The notes beneath the pieces are model-generated. The model saw nothing but the letters and a program-made list of their open reading frames with translations, made no database searches and was not told where the DNA came from. 12,673 nt of DNA from Flammula alnicola (lineage: Eukaryota > Basidiomycota > Agaricomycetes > Agaricales > Strophariaceae): assembly GCA_015499995.1 (NCBI GenBank), contig JADNRV010000805.1:1-12673 (forward strand), in the 5' to 3' direction. The stretch's first letter is position 1. The number at the start of each line of letters is the position of its first letter. The position numbers and the translations under genes were made by a program. Below, piece by piece: positions 1 through 9,453 of the stretch.

Positions 1-412
1 CGTGCATAATCGTCTAGACGATGTTGCATATGCTTGCCCCCTAGTTTCCGTACCCTAGAGTAATCTACCTGGTCAATTAGCATGATCCCATCGAAGGCCT
101 TGACCCGAGACAATGCTACAAAGGTTAATCCCGTTGAAAATTCCTTTTTTCCTAAGCCGAGTTTTATTCTTTCGAGAGTTAGACCTGATTGGGGGACTCT
201 CCACCTTGTCTGTGAACGACCTGAAATTGAAAATTTGATGTGAAGAGGCGGTATAAGGCACTGCCATCACGACTGAGGCAGCCATTTTCTGACGCAGTAG
301 AGGACGGAGGAGAGTAAAGAGGGGTATCTCCAACAGGAGGAAGCTGTGCAAAGTCACCCACAAGAGCCACATTCAAATTTCCGAATGCCATACAGTGCCC
401 ATCACCACCTCG
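1..412 (-). pseudogene. Helitron-type helicase (Pif1 family) relic, truncated
   Basis: This is a remnant of the helicase half of a Helitron Rep-helicase. Minus-strand translation of about 385-326 gives FGNLNVALVGDFAQLPPVGD, the GDxxQLPPV motif III of Pif1/Helitron helicases. It is followed by LYSPP, LSRDGSALYRLFT and a decayed QVxRQxG-like motif ending near 190. From about 180 to 1, in another frame, it reads TLERIKLGLGKK, then EFSTGLTFVALSRVKAFDG and a C-terminal tail. This matches the typical C-terminal motif of Helitron helicases. The segment normally lying between these two blocks is missing. There is a stop at about 179-181 with a frame change there, and another one-base shift in the A/T run at about 143-152. 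The gene is therefore dead. Upstream of residue FGN (above about 412) the match fades. The element continues off the left edge. Family assignment is firm; the exact right-hand limit is not. Confidence 0.85.
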
Positions 413-956
413 CATCACCTGGTTTGGCAGGGAACAAACAAAAACACACATTTGATAACTACATTTTCCCGGATACCCCAAATTTGTCAAAAACATCGGG
501 AATGTGCTTAGATTCACGAGGGCAATCAATGTTGTGAATCTCAAATCGATCGGACAAGTTTTCGAAATTCCGGCCTTAGAAAAGTGAAACAAACCCTAAC
601 CCTATGTTACAACCTACTATATAAGGTATGTTACAGTCACTGTCACACTTACCCAAAGCTACCACCCAACCCTACAGAGCCACCGGATCAGGCGGGAAAA
701 GGGGATTTTTGGCCGAAAACCTCATAAATGTTGTTTCCTGCCTTTCTTCGTCTTCTCTCCCTCAAATAATATAAAATTGGAGCCCTTTATTTTTTTTCCC
801 AACCCCGAAAAAGTGAAACACCGTGGGAAAAAATGAGAAAACGCGTAAATCGCATTCTTTTCATGGGTTTCCTTCCTAAGAAAATCAGAAAAATTCTACA
901 AAAAATTTCTCGGCACCAAACAGGAGGTGTTGGAGAGGTGGTGATGGGCACTGTAT
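390..956. repeat. Inverted repeat pair around the Helitron relic (arms 390-426 and 915-956)
   Basis: The 22 bases at 390-411 are found perfectly, in inverse orientation, at 935-956. With a few mismatches and small gaps the match extends to about 390-426 against 915-956. The left arm lies inside the helicase relic (minus-strand peptide QVMRGGDGHC). The right arm is therefore a second, plus-strand-oriented scrap of the same repeated sequence. The 500-odd bases between the arms show no coding sequence I recognise. This looks like two degraded copies of one element inserted in opposite directions, or a rearranged single copy. Confidence 0.75.
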
Positions 957-1347
957 ATCTAGATAGACGGATGATATGTCTGGCTAGAAGTCGTCCATAG
1001 TGCACCTCATCCATCATGTACTTAACGAGTTACACTAATCATGTTATCTTCGTGTTACCCTGTGGATATTAGGGAATAACGTATTTATGTATCGAGTACA
1101 AATGGAAAATAGAGATAGAGGCCCATGCATGTAATAAATAAGGATCCCACATTGATCTATGCATATGTAACGTGTGGCTTGAAAGGGAGCTGAAGCCATT
1201 ATTCTTCCTTTTCTTTTCGTAGCAAATCCGGCCCTGATGCATATCGCATCGAGTAACGAGGTATAGAAGCAAGATGCTGCCCGGCCAAGACTTGGTATAG
1301 GAGCCGCAGAGGGTTGTAGTGGTGTGCCAAACGCTTCCAAAGCTCGA
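593..1347. other. Non-coding stretch between Helitron relic and GPI1 3' end
   Basis: I find no gene here. The sequence is AT-rich with several homopolymer runs (for example at 788-797) and contains the right arm of the inverted repeat (915-956). Short reading frames on both strands lack family similarity and splice logic. The part nearest 1347 should hold the 3' UTR and poly(A) site of GPI1, which is transcribed leftward. A minus-strand A/T-rich polyadenylation-like stretch occurs around 1080-1090. Confidence 0.5.
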
Positions 1348-3746
1348 CTAGAGGGACAGCGTCAGCATCAGCGGTGGGTTAAGCATAGGCAAAAAGATAG
1401 GCGTACTATACTGGAAGAATATGGCAGATAATGTGATTGGTTGGTTCTGGATAAGTATGGCTGAGTTCGACCTTCTGATGAATAGTTGACGCCACGAGAT
1501 AGACGAACCTCTAGTACGAGATATGAAGGTAATCTATCGTCCTCTGCGTTGGTCTGATTCGCCTCTCCTTTCCTCCTTGATGGAATATGAAGGGTAAAAT
1601 ATACTCCTCCTAGACATCGTACCGAAATGAGATGCTTGAGCAAGATTCAACAATGGCAAAATCTACCGAAATATCTTACCAGGTAGCCTCCACGGATCTT
1701 TACCTCTAAGCATCAATGCAAAAAGCGGGAAATGATGCATAAAAGCAAGGAGAGTTTCGATAGATGCTTGGACAAGTAGCGTCGCGAGACGAAGCTAAGC
1801 AACCAGGTCATCAGAACGATTGTGGGAGTAGGTAAGTTATGAAGAAAAGAAGTAGGATTTACCCCAGCAAAGAGCATATAATAAACCAGGGCCGTCGGGA
1901 ATAAGAACGCCAGCAGCGTGAAGAGAACCGTTCCAAAGAGAAGTTGGTCAATATCATAGGACCAGGTGTCGGTACGATTACGCAGGACGTTGCGTCTTTT
2001 TCCTTTTGGGCACAGTCAATATCAGAGGTCAACTACCGGGTGATGGGTGCAGTAGAAATACCTCTGAAAACACCCCATAGGAGCCCTCCGCCGAGTCTGA
2101 CGCCTGCAGCCCAGTATACTGCCTGCGCAAGTTCGTATCCTATCCGGAGGTGCACGATCAAGAAGAGCGATAGAATATCCGAGAGCACCGAGAGGAGGAG
2201 CGTCAGGCCGCCGAAGGAGGAGAGAAACCCGAGAGTTGTGAAGAGGTACGGGGTTAATGGTGGTAAAATGGCTTGAAGCGAAATGGCATTGAACACGGAA
2301 AGACATACGTGGAAAAAGAGAATAGACTCACAGTCCCACGTATCAATAACTCCGATGAAGGTGTTCACATAAAATCTACTTAATTGCGTGTTGAGTTTGA
2401 GACCTGCAGGCCACGCGTCGAGCCAGTATATAGCCTCTCTAGGGAAGCGAAAGAGCCATTCCTAGGATGAAGTTGATTTAAAATCTTGAAGACAAGCAGT
2501 TAAATAAAACATATGAAGTACCTGGATAGCCTGATTCGCGTATTCGGCAAGAAGGGTGCTGTTTTCTGACAGAAATGCGCCACAGGCCAGACCGAGAGTC
2601 ATGTCGTTCATGATTAGCCAGGCGGTATTGAAAAAGCTGTAAATGAGACCGAGTGTCAAAAGTGGGGAAGAGAAGAGGATAAGAAGAGCGAAAGAAATTT
2701 CCACGGACTTCGTGTATCTTACAGAGTAAGATGCAATGTCGGATGTATTCTGCCTCTTGAGAGTTGTGACGTGCGTAATGAAAAAGACCGCTTGCTCAAT
2801 TCGAACGTCGATTTGCTGCACTGATACGAAGTTGGTAAAAAGCAGTTAAAGGATCGAGACAGAAAGACGACAGACCTATAGCCGATATATCCTTCAGCCG
2901 GGCATAACTCGGAGCCTTTGTCGAGGCGGACGTATTCATGAGGTAGTGGACGTCAGGAAGGACAGGTAAATTTGCAAAACTTGAAGCAAATTTAGACAAC
3001 CAGAGAAAACCGGCAGAAAAGGATCCGAGGTACGACGCAAGCGAGAGCAAAAATGTGGCAGTTTTGGGAAGGAGTTTGGGAGGTGACAAGGGCGAGTGCA
3101 GAAGGATTTGGATGAGAGAAGAAGCATTGAGCTAGAGAAGAAAAATGCGTCAGTAAAATCGTAAGTGATTGGCGACGGAAGGTAACATACCTGGTTTATG
3201 ACCACGTTGTTCATAGCCTTATCAATGTCACGACATTGTGGACGAGTGAAGTCATAGCGTGCGAGAGCATTATATGGATCGCGAAAGGAAGTCGCTATTA
3301 ACGGCGAAGGACGATCATTTGGCGTATTCATGACGTAGAAACGGAGGGAATCCGGAGTATGCGGGGAGTAGAGAACGTAGGAGAACGTGGGTTCGCCTTG
3401 CCCAAAATTCCACAATGTTAGGGAAGTGGGGACTGGTGAACGTCTCGCGCGGTCGAACTTGCACACCCCTAACAGCGTAGGGTGACCCCCACACAATCTC
3501 TTCACCGCGTTCCACGAGGGCGACTTAGAAAGGGTGAGAGACAACGTGTCTACATTCTGGACATCTGGCAAGCCCTGAGTATGGATGAGTTTCCGTTAAA
3601 AAGAAGACACAGATGCTTACATCAAGGACACCTGCAATACATATCGCAGGCTTCAGCCATCCGTAGCATATGCCGTCCGTTGTAGATCCATGAGGCCAGA
3701 ATACCGTCGTGGACGTCGATGGCGGCGACGAGGACGATGGGAGCAT
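1348..3746 (-). CDS. GPI1: GPI1 / PIG-Q, subunit of GPI-GlcNAc transferase
   Basis: Gpi1 is a membrane subunit of the ER complex that transfers GlcNAc from UDP-GlcNAc to phosphatidylinositol, the first step of GPI-anchor synthesis. I built ten exons: 3746-3621, 3574-3191, 3131-2876, 2820-2522, 2461-2332, 2271-2062, 2002-1863, 1794-1680, 1609-1509 and 1446-1348. They sum to 1860 nt, about 619 aa with one open frame, and all introns (46-70 nt) have GT-AG borders. The N-terminus carries VFWP and GICYGWLKPAICIAGVL. The membrane part (about residues 290-560) carries NTAWLIMND, WPAGLKLN, SILPPLTPYLFTTLGFL, DIDQLLFGTVLFTLLAFLFP, HHFPLFALMLRGKDPWRLPG and the terminal YLVLENQPITLSAIFFQY. These are hallmark Gpi1/PIG-Q motifs. 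The ATG at 3746 is the only in-frame start that gives this N-terminus. It is divergent from the Rho gene. The last two splice sites are the least certain. Confidence 0.92.
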
Positions 3747-3835
3747 GTCATGAAGGAGAAACGGCCACGTGACGTGCGCCCATTTGAAGTTGACGCCGCT
3801 CCCCCTCCGGACCTTTCAAAGTTGAACTGTACACG
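3747..3835. promoter_or_regulatory. 89-bp divergent promoter shared by GPI1 and the Rho4-like gene, with E-box
   Basis: Only 89 bp separate the two start codons, so both 5' UTRs and core promoters must lie within this stretch or extend into the opposite gene. It holds a CACGTG box at 3766-3771, read CACGTGAC and overlapping TGACGTG (3770-3776). Such a site suits bHLH (Cbf1/USF-like) or bZIP regulators. No clear TATA box is visible. That the motif functions here is inference. Confidence 0.5.
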
Positions 3836-4655
3836 ATGGACGCCACCTCAACATCAATACCCTCAAGACGCCCGGATGCCAAACGCAAGCTAGTTGTTGT
3901 AGGAGATGGTCAGTTCTTACGCGTATTTCCTTGTTCTGGCCTTTTGCGGGGTAGCTGATGGCCATACTAGGTGGATGCGGCAAAACATGCCTGCTCATTG
4001 TCTATGCTGAGAATCGATTCCCAGAAGTACGTCAATGATCCAACACACAGATAAATTCGTCTCTTATCTTGTCATTCTTTTGATCTGCAGGCATACATCC
4101 CAACTGTATTCGAAAACTATGTTACTCTCGTTCAACACGACTCCAAACTCATTGAGCTGGCTCTCTGGGATACAGCCGGTCAAGAAGAGTACGATCGACT
4201 TCGACCGCTCAGTTATCCAGAAAGCGATGTAATTCTAATCGTCTTCTCTGTCGACTTCCCAACCAGCTTGGCCAACGTTCTGGATAAGGTACACTTTCTT
4301 TCACCGTACATTCGATTGCTAATTTGTCTCGTGCGTTCTCTTCCTCTCCTTTCCATGTACACAGTGGTATCCAGAAGTGTCACATTTCTGCCCCTCAACA
4401 CCGCTGCTTCTTATCGGTACGAAGACTGACCTGCGATCCGATCCTACGACCGTCCGCATGCTTTCTGCACAAGGCCAGGCGCCCATTACCCCTGAACACG
4501 GTGCGGCAGTTGCCAAAGACATTGGCGCAGGCTACAGGGAGTGCAGCGCGAAGACAGGCAGGGGCGTCAAGGAGGTGTTCGACGCTGCACTCCGAGAGAG
4601 CTTTAGAGGCCGCTGGGGGCGAAATATGAAGCAGAGGAAATGCGTGGTCATGTAG
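3836..4655 (+). CDS. rho4: Rho-family small GTPase, Rho4-like
   Basis: This is a membrane-anchored GTP switch of the Rho family. In yeasts Rho4 acts in polarity, septation and wall turnover. There are four exons: 3836-3908, 3971-4026, 4091-4288 and 4365-4655 (618 nt, 205 aa). Introns are 62, 64 and 76 nt. Visible motifs in order: P-loop [11 protein letters not shown] (about residues 24-34, split by intron 1), effector loop [11 protein letters not shown]3 [19 protein letters not shown]4 TKTD, Rho-type insert after DLRSD, and G5 ECSAKT. The end is KQRKCVVM, a short basic patch plus a CAAX box. The X is Met, which predicts farnesylation more than geranylgeranylation. The segment [20 protein letters not shown] and the RKC-V-V-M end resemble Rho4 more than Rho1/Rho2/Rho3. 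The Rho family is certain; the Rho4 subgroup is a motif-level judgement. Confidence 0.9.
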
Positions 4656-5467
4656 GGTCGCCGGACGTTGGAATTTCCACAATTTGGGAAATCAAGGGGA
4701 CGACAGAATGTTCCTTTGATGGTTTATTTAATTTGTTCGTCGTTCCCCTTGTTTCTGCTCATTCGTTGCTTTCCTTTTTTTTGTTTTGGATATTACTGCT
4801 GCTCGCCAGCCGTTGTTGTACTTTGACCATGCCCACCGGGGTCGCGTTTTCGTACTTTCCTCGTCGAATATTTTCGATAAGCCGGATCCATCTTTCTTCA
4901 CTTTCCTGCTTCTGGACACCCATCTCCTGCTTTTTCAAGATTTCGGACCTTCTATCTCCAAGACCTTTGTCCAAAATACCTGAATGCATCTCCATAGCTG
5001 TCTTTTTTTACCCTCCTCTGTGTACTTACCATTATCGACATGCTCGCATATATCCCACGTACATATCTTTATAGCAATCAATCCTATACTCTAGACATCC
5101 AACCGCCTCTGGATTCATCGATCATCGACGTCGCGGAACTGCTTGATAAATTGGGACGACAAAATGTGTAATGATACAGGGATACAAGGCTCGCCACATC
5201 TGCAGGACAGATCGGAGAGTAAGGATGGGAGTATTCTATGTACAGGAGAGCGAGAAATATATGATAACTACTTTGTAGGCGGGTCATTGTCACCAACCCG
5301 GCCGGCTATTGCTAGAGGATCGCTCTAAGCTCTGGCATATTGCGGTGGCCATTTCATCGCGCCATTCTAAATATCCATCCAGATATCCGTATATCGGGCC
5401 CTCTGGACTGGATATTTCCAAATAGCATTAAAGAATTAACTGACATCATACCGCCAACGTCCGCAAC
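4656..5467. other. Gap between convergent genes (3' UTRs of rho4-like and LKR/SDH genes)
   Basis: The Rho gene ends at 4655 and the LKR/SDH gene, coming from the right, ends at 5468. This 812-bp gap should contain both 3' UTRs. The left half is pyrimidine-rich on the plus strand, which by itself creates Lys/Glu-rich minus-strand reading frames. One of these is listed separately as a doubtful ORF. I see no RNA gene or repeat. Confidence 0.5.
4759..4995 (-). CDS. Doubtful small charged ORF, 78 aa
   Basis: This minus-strand frame encodes 78 residues, beginning MEMHSGILDKGLGDRRSEIL. It is rich in Lys, Glu, Arg and Gln and predicts a long amphipathic helix (around SEERWIRLIENIRRGKYE) followed by a polar tail. 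I do not recognise a family. A GT-AG-like intron could precede it: a donor GTAAGT at about 5032-5037, with an acceptor before codon GT-ATT-TTG at about 4982. That could make it the last exon of a small spliced gene, but I found no convincing upstream exon. It may equally be a compositional artefact antisense to the pyrimidine-rich Rho 3' UTR. It overlaps neither neighbouring coding region. Confidence 0.25.
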   Translation of the reverse strand: MEMHSGILDKGLGDRRSEILKKQEMGVQKQESEERWIRLIENIRRGKYENATPVGMVKVQQRLASSSNIQNKKKESNE

Positions 5468-8400
5468 CTATACCTCCTCCTCCCGCCAATTACTGTCAGA
5501 GTCGAGGTCATGCGCATCCGGGTCAAGAGATGTCGGCGGACCCCTGAGGCCCTTACGCAGATCAGGCGCCGCGAGCAATGCACCCTCGACCGTCCGCGTG
5601 CCTTTAAGGATCGTGTTCGTCTTCTCGACCATGTACAAGCCCACCTCAGCGAGACCTTCCAATACAGGATTGTAGATGGCCGATGAAAGCGGTCCTTGGA
5701 CGCCCGCCAGCTTGATCTTGCCCTCCGCCACAAGCAGCGCGGCGATCGCGACCGGAATGCCCACCGTGCGCGCCATGGCCGACGCAGGCCGCTCTCCTTG
5801 GAATCCCACGTTGGATGTCTTCGTCCCGTACGTGATCAAAGTCGAAGTATGCACCTCTCGCTTATTGAGCCCCCGAGTGCTGTCCTTCGTGATAATCTCG
5901 TGCGATAGGACGACCATATCCCGCTCGTGCTGCTCGTATTTCAGCTTCTGCGAGAGGAGATACGCGAAAATGTCGAGGGGGGTCAACGGGCCTTCAGGCA
6001 GAGGTGGCATAGGTGACCTTTGTGCTTCTCGAATCATGGGAGACTTGACCAAGCCTAGCCACTCAAGGGCATCTTGAAGAGGTCCTAGATATGGCACAGG
6101 GACGAGAGACGACAAAGACGGGAGGACGCCTTCCCGAGTTTTGAGTTTGAGTGAGAGACTTTGAGCGACGAAGGTTTCCCAGCTTTCGAGATTGGTGATA
6201 GGATGAACGCTGTTGAGGAGGCCAATCTTGGAAAAAGAACCCATCAAAGCACTGAAGCCTGGATATCTAAAGATACGAGCAAATCAGCATGGTCACGAAA
6301 GGCTCTACGGGATCAATGCTTGGCAAAGAAATTACCTGAGGGTACCACGCACAAAAGTCGAAAGTTTAGGCTCCTGGTCGAGTTTATATTGGTTGATGTA
6401 ATGAAGGCTATTCCTGTTTGGCAAGCCTTCAAGTTCGAAATCCGGCGTGATGGGTATGTCAGGGAAGTACGAGGTAAGCAAGTATCTGCTAGGTATATAT
6501 TCCTCCTGCAGCCACTTTTAGGATGAAATCAGTATGCATGAGGCATTGACACTTACCTTGGCGTTTAAGAGGTATCTGGCGTCATTCAACGCTGCAGTCA
6601 GCACGCCCTGCGGCCGCCAACTAAATTTATACCGTAGCGGCACATGCGAGTCTTCAGGAGCAGGCAAACCTCCGCAGAAAGACGTGAAGGACTGTATTTC
6701 TTTGTTACTCTTCTTCAGCCTGGAAATCAGCTCTCTCGCCGAGCAATGGTCGATGCCCGGATCAAGACCGATTTCGTTCAGCAACAATACGCCCTTATTC
6801 ACAGCACTGTAAAATAAAACGTCAAATTCAACACAGTCAAAGGGAGCCTAATGGTCAGACTTACGCTGAATGGAGTTTAGACATATCTCTGCTGATATAT
6901 GACGCTGTGACCAAGTGCTTCCCATGGTTGATACAATCTTGGGCAACCTTGTGATGCATAATCGCTGGCAACAAGCTTTATCATGGAATCTGAGTTAGCC
7001 TCCCAGCCACAAGGCGTGCAAGATAGCCACGTGGCATACCTTATGACCACATCACTTTCTTGGACAAGCGACTCGTAGGATTTCAGGTCATGAAAATCGA
7101 TAAGTCGGTACTTGACATTAAGATGCGGAGCGACCAAGGCCTGTAATTCGAGAAGTGAATTACTGGCTGCATAGCATAAAGTCAATTCCATTGAATTTCA
7201 GGCGCATGTAAGGAACTCCATACCAATAACGAGTTCAATGTCAGGTCTTCGCGCAATCATGTCCACTGCCGGTTGTGCGACCATCCCACTTCCCAACATG
7301 AGGATCTTCTTTGGCTGCGAACGAACGACCTTGGGGTAGTAGGGACCTCGTCGGTGCTACCTGCTTCCGGGGTATCCGTTTGGAAATACTGGCGAACTGA
7401 TGGGTAGAGCCACTCGTGTTTTTCCGTGAGACGTCCGTCTGCAGCAATGGTTGCCTTCTGTAACGCTTTCGGATATTCACCACGAGGAGACGAGGTGTGG
7501 TACGTGATGAGATCCTCCAGATATGGTTTCAGCGCAGAAGAGAAGTGGTTTGACGCATCCAGTGGAATTGAAGCAGGCAAAATATCGACAGACATCATTT
7601 GAACGGAGGGCAATTCCGAAGGCAGAGTTTGGGGCCGCACTTTGTAAAAAGGAGATGTAAGGGTAGTTGCTTGCGTGAGGAATTCGAGTCCGCCCTGTCC
7701 AGAGAATCAGATATGGTTGATAATCAAAGGTTTGATAGAAGAAAAACCTGGACGTCACAGCTTATATCACCGATATTAGTGAACCGAGCGCCACCGAACG
7801 TCTTTGCGCGGGCAAGGGCGACAGGAAGTTGATCGTTGGTCATTAGCCTTGGGAAAGAAGGAGACCATCCAGTACCATTAAGAAAGAGTGTAAGGTACGG
7901 AGCAACCTGCCCACAAGGTCAAAAAAATCGCAAAGAAGTCTAAGGTCATGATGTATTTCACCTTCTCTGCGAAGACCGAGGTATAGGATTGAGGCGACTG
8001 GTAATAATGGTCTCTATCATACTTGCCGCCGTCGATCCTGACGAAGTAGTCTGCGGGTTTCGCGTGAACAAGGTATATCTATGGCTCGTTATAGTGAGGT
8101 TTTTCTCTATTCATGGGGTGAATGTACCTTGTTCAGATCGACGTTCGACCCAGTCCCTGAGATACTGAGAGTAAGCGGGAGTTCAAAAGACCAAGGTATG
8201 GAAATTATTTACTGCAGCCTTGCATGAGGGAAGGGAGGTCAGTCACTTGGACTTTCTCGATCGGAAGCTCGGATAACATAGAGAGACATCCTTCAGCAAC
8301 CCGCCCTGTCCTACACTCCAACATTAAAGTCATATCATAAAAGTGCGTGAGGATGCGTACCCAGTAAGTCCGAAGATAAAGGGTCCTAGTTGCGGTGGAG

Positions 8401-9453
8401 TTCCTTCATTCGCAATGACTGTTCCTATTTGGCGTAAAGCAGCGCGAAGGTTGTCCAATGAAGGAAGGGTATGAGGACGAGGGGTATACTTCACAACGGT
8501 AAGGATGTTATGTTAGACTTTCAATGCCGAGAAAGAAAAAGTTAGACATGGACGCACGAGAAAGGGAGACGCCACCCCGATTTCAAGATGTGAATGTGCC
8601 ATCGATGAAAGAGCTTCAAGAACTCCGGCAACTGTGAAAGGGGTTAGGTATAGCATATATATGCTTCATTGGATCAAGAAAGACGAACCTCCTGCAAACC
8701 AACCAAACCCGACCGTTCGTTTGCCGTCCTCTTCGTTTGTAAGCAATTCGTAGTCAATTAACCGCGGACGAGGGCTTTGCGCGGGATCAACTATATTGAC
8801 GAATTGAGCTAGAAGTGGTGTGTTGTATGGCTGTCCTTTGGCGGTATGAGAAAACATAAGATGAGTCTGCGGTTCGTCGCGACTGTAATCTTCGGAACTG
8901 TCATATTGGACTTCTTCCAAAGGAGGCTCCTTGATCCCCAGAATTATAGTTGAATCCCTCAACGAAGTAACTACATTGGCGCCTGCCTGTAAGCAAGAGA
9001 AATGAATTAGCATCATGAATTGAGGTTGAAATTAAACCAGAGAAGAAAACACTGGATACCCAGGGTGTGTTCAACCGTCTGCCTGGCAGAATTTGAACCT
9101 CGAGTCCCTTCCTCACAGCACCGCGGACTGAACCCCGTATAAATTTAACTACTCAGACGTAGGGACAAACGTACTTTTCTGTATTCATCATCGTTGAACA
9201 CTCGTCTGGAAGATGTCACGACATCGACAGTCGCGCTACCAGACGACGTTAGCCCATACACTGCGTCTGGGGTAAGAGGCGCACGCCGTTCCCATATCCT
9301 CGCGGGATCCTCAGAACTAGATGTTTGAGCTTATCAGGATTGTAAAGTGGACAAATGCAAGATGACGTACCGTATTCCAATCTTCACTGGTCGAACACGT
9401 CGACCACTGCGTGCAGCATTACGAGCCAAAGCATAAACTGGGTGAATATCCAT
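5468..9453 (-). CDS. Bifunctional lysine-ketoglutarate reductase/saccharopine dehydrogenase (AASS type)
   Basis: This AASS-type enzyme first condenses lysine with 2-oxoglutarate to saccharopine (LKR). It then oxidises saccharopine to glutamate and aminoadipate semialdehyde (SDH), in mitochondria. Sixteen exons: 9453-9371, 9316-9175, 8986-8689, 8631-8558, 8488-8361, 8310-8213, 8156-8128, 8078-7962, 7906-7748, 7694-7398, 7329-7224, 7166-7040, 6975-6865, 6806-6557, 6505-6336 and 6266-5468. They sum to about 995 aa (animal AASS is about 926). Residues 1-20 are Arg/Ala-rich and presequence-like. [90 protein letters not shown] (Rossmann), [57 protein letters not shown], ending EGLAEVGL. The splice between the domains (intron 7397-7330) is uncertain. 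It could instead be 7346-7315 (32 nt, about 1007 aa). In both cases the frame stays open. Confidence 0.9.
8987..9174 (-). other. Unusually long intron 2 of the LKR/SDH gene, with imperfect palindrome
   Basis: The intron has a GTACGT donor and a CTTACAG acceptor and is 188 nt. The other introns of this gene are 49-69 nt. It contains an imperfect palindrome at 9069-9098: GTTCAACCGTCTGCC, one spacer base, then GGCAGAATTTGAAC on the plus strand. Read on the minus strand it includes GGTTCAAATTC, which resembles a tRNA B box, but no cloverleaf can be folded around it. A CGTCTG/CAGACG pair flanks the central part on the minus strand. An inserted small element is possible but unproven. Confidence 0.6.

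Noticed and set aside
592..604. Two telomere-type units (AACCCTAACCCTA)
   Set aside because: Only two repeats, with no run on either side. This can arise by chance and does not support a telomeric or interstitial telomere tract.
787..1340. Minus-strand reading frames of 76-98 codons
   Set aside because: No family similarity, no splice logic, low-complexity AT-rich sequence; treated as chance frames between the Helitron relic and the GPI1 3' end.
5084..5328. Short frames on both strands in the convergent gap
   Set aside because: Could not be joined to the charged 78-aa ORF or to either gene, and no recognisable motif.
5676..6526. Plus-strand ORFs of 121-133 codons
   Set aside because: They are antisense shadows of the long SDH exons (6266-5468 and 6505-6336), whose minus-strand product matches a known family.
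9069..9140. tRNA gene or pseudogene in LKR/SDH intron 2
   Set aside because: A B-box-like GGTTCAAATTC is present on the minus strand, but I could not form acceptor, D and anticodon stems in register.
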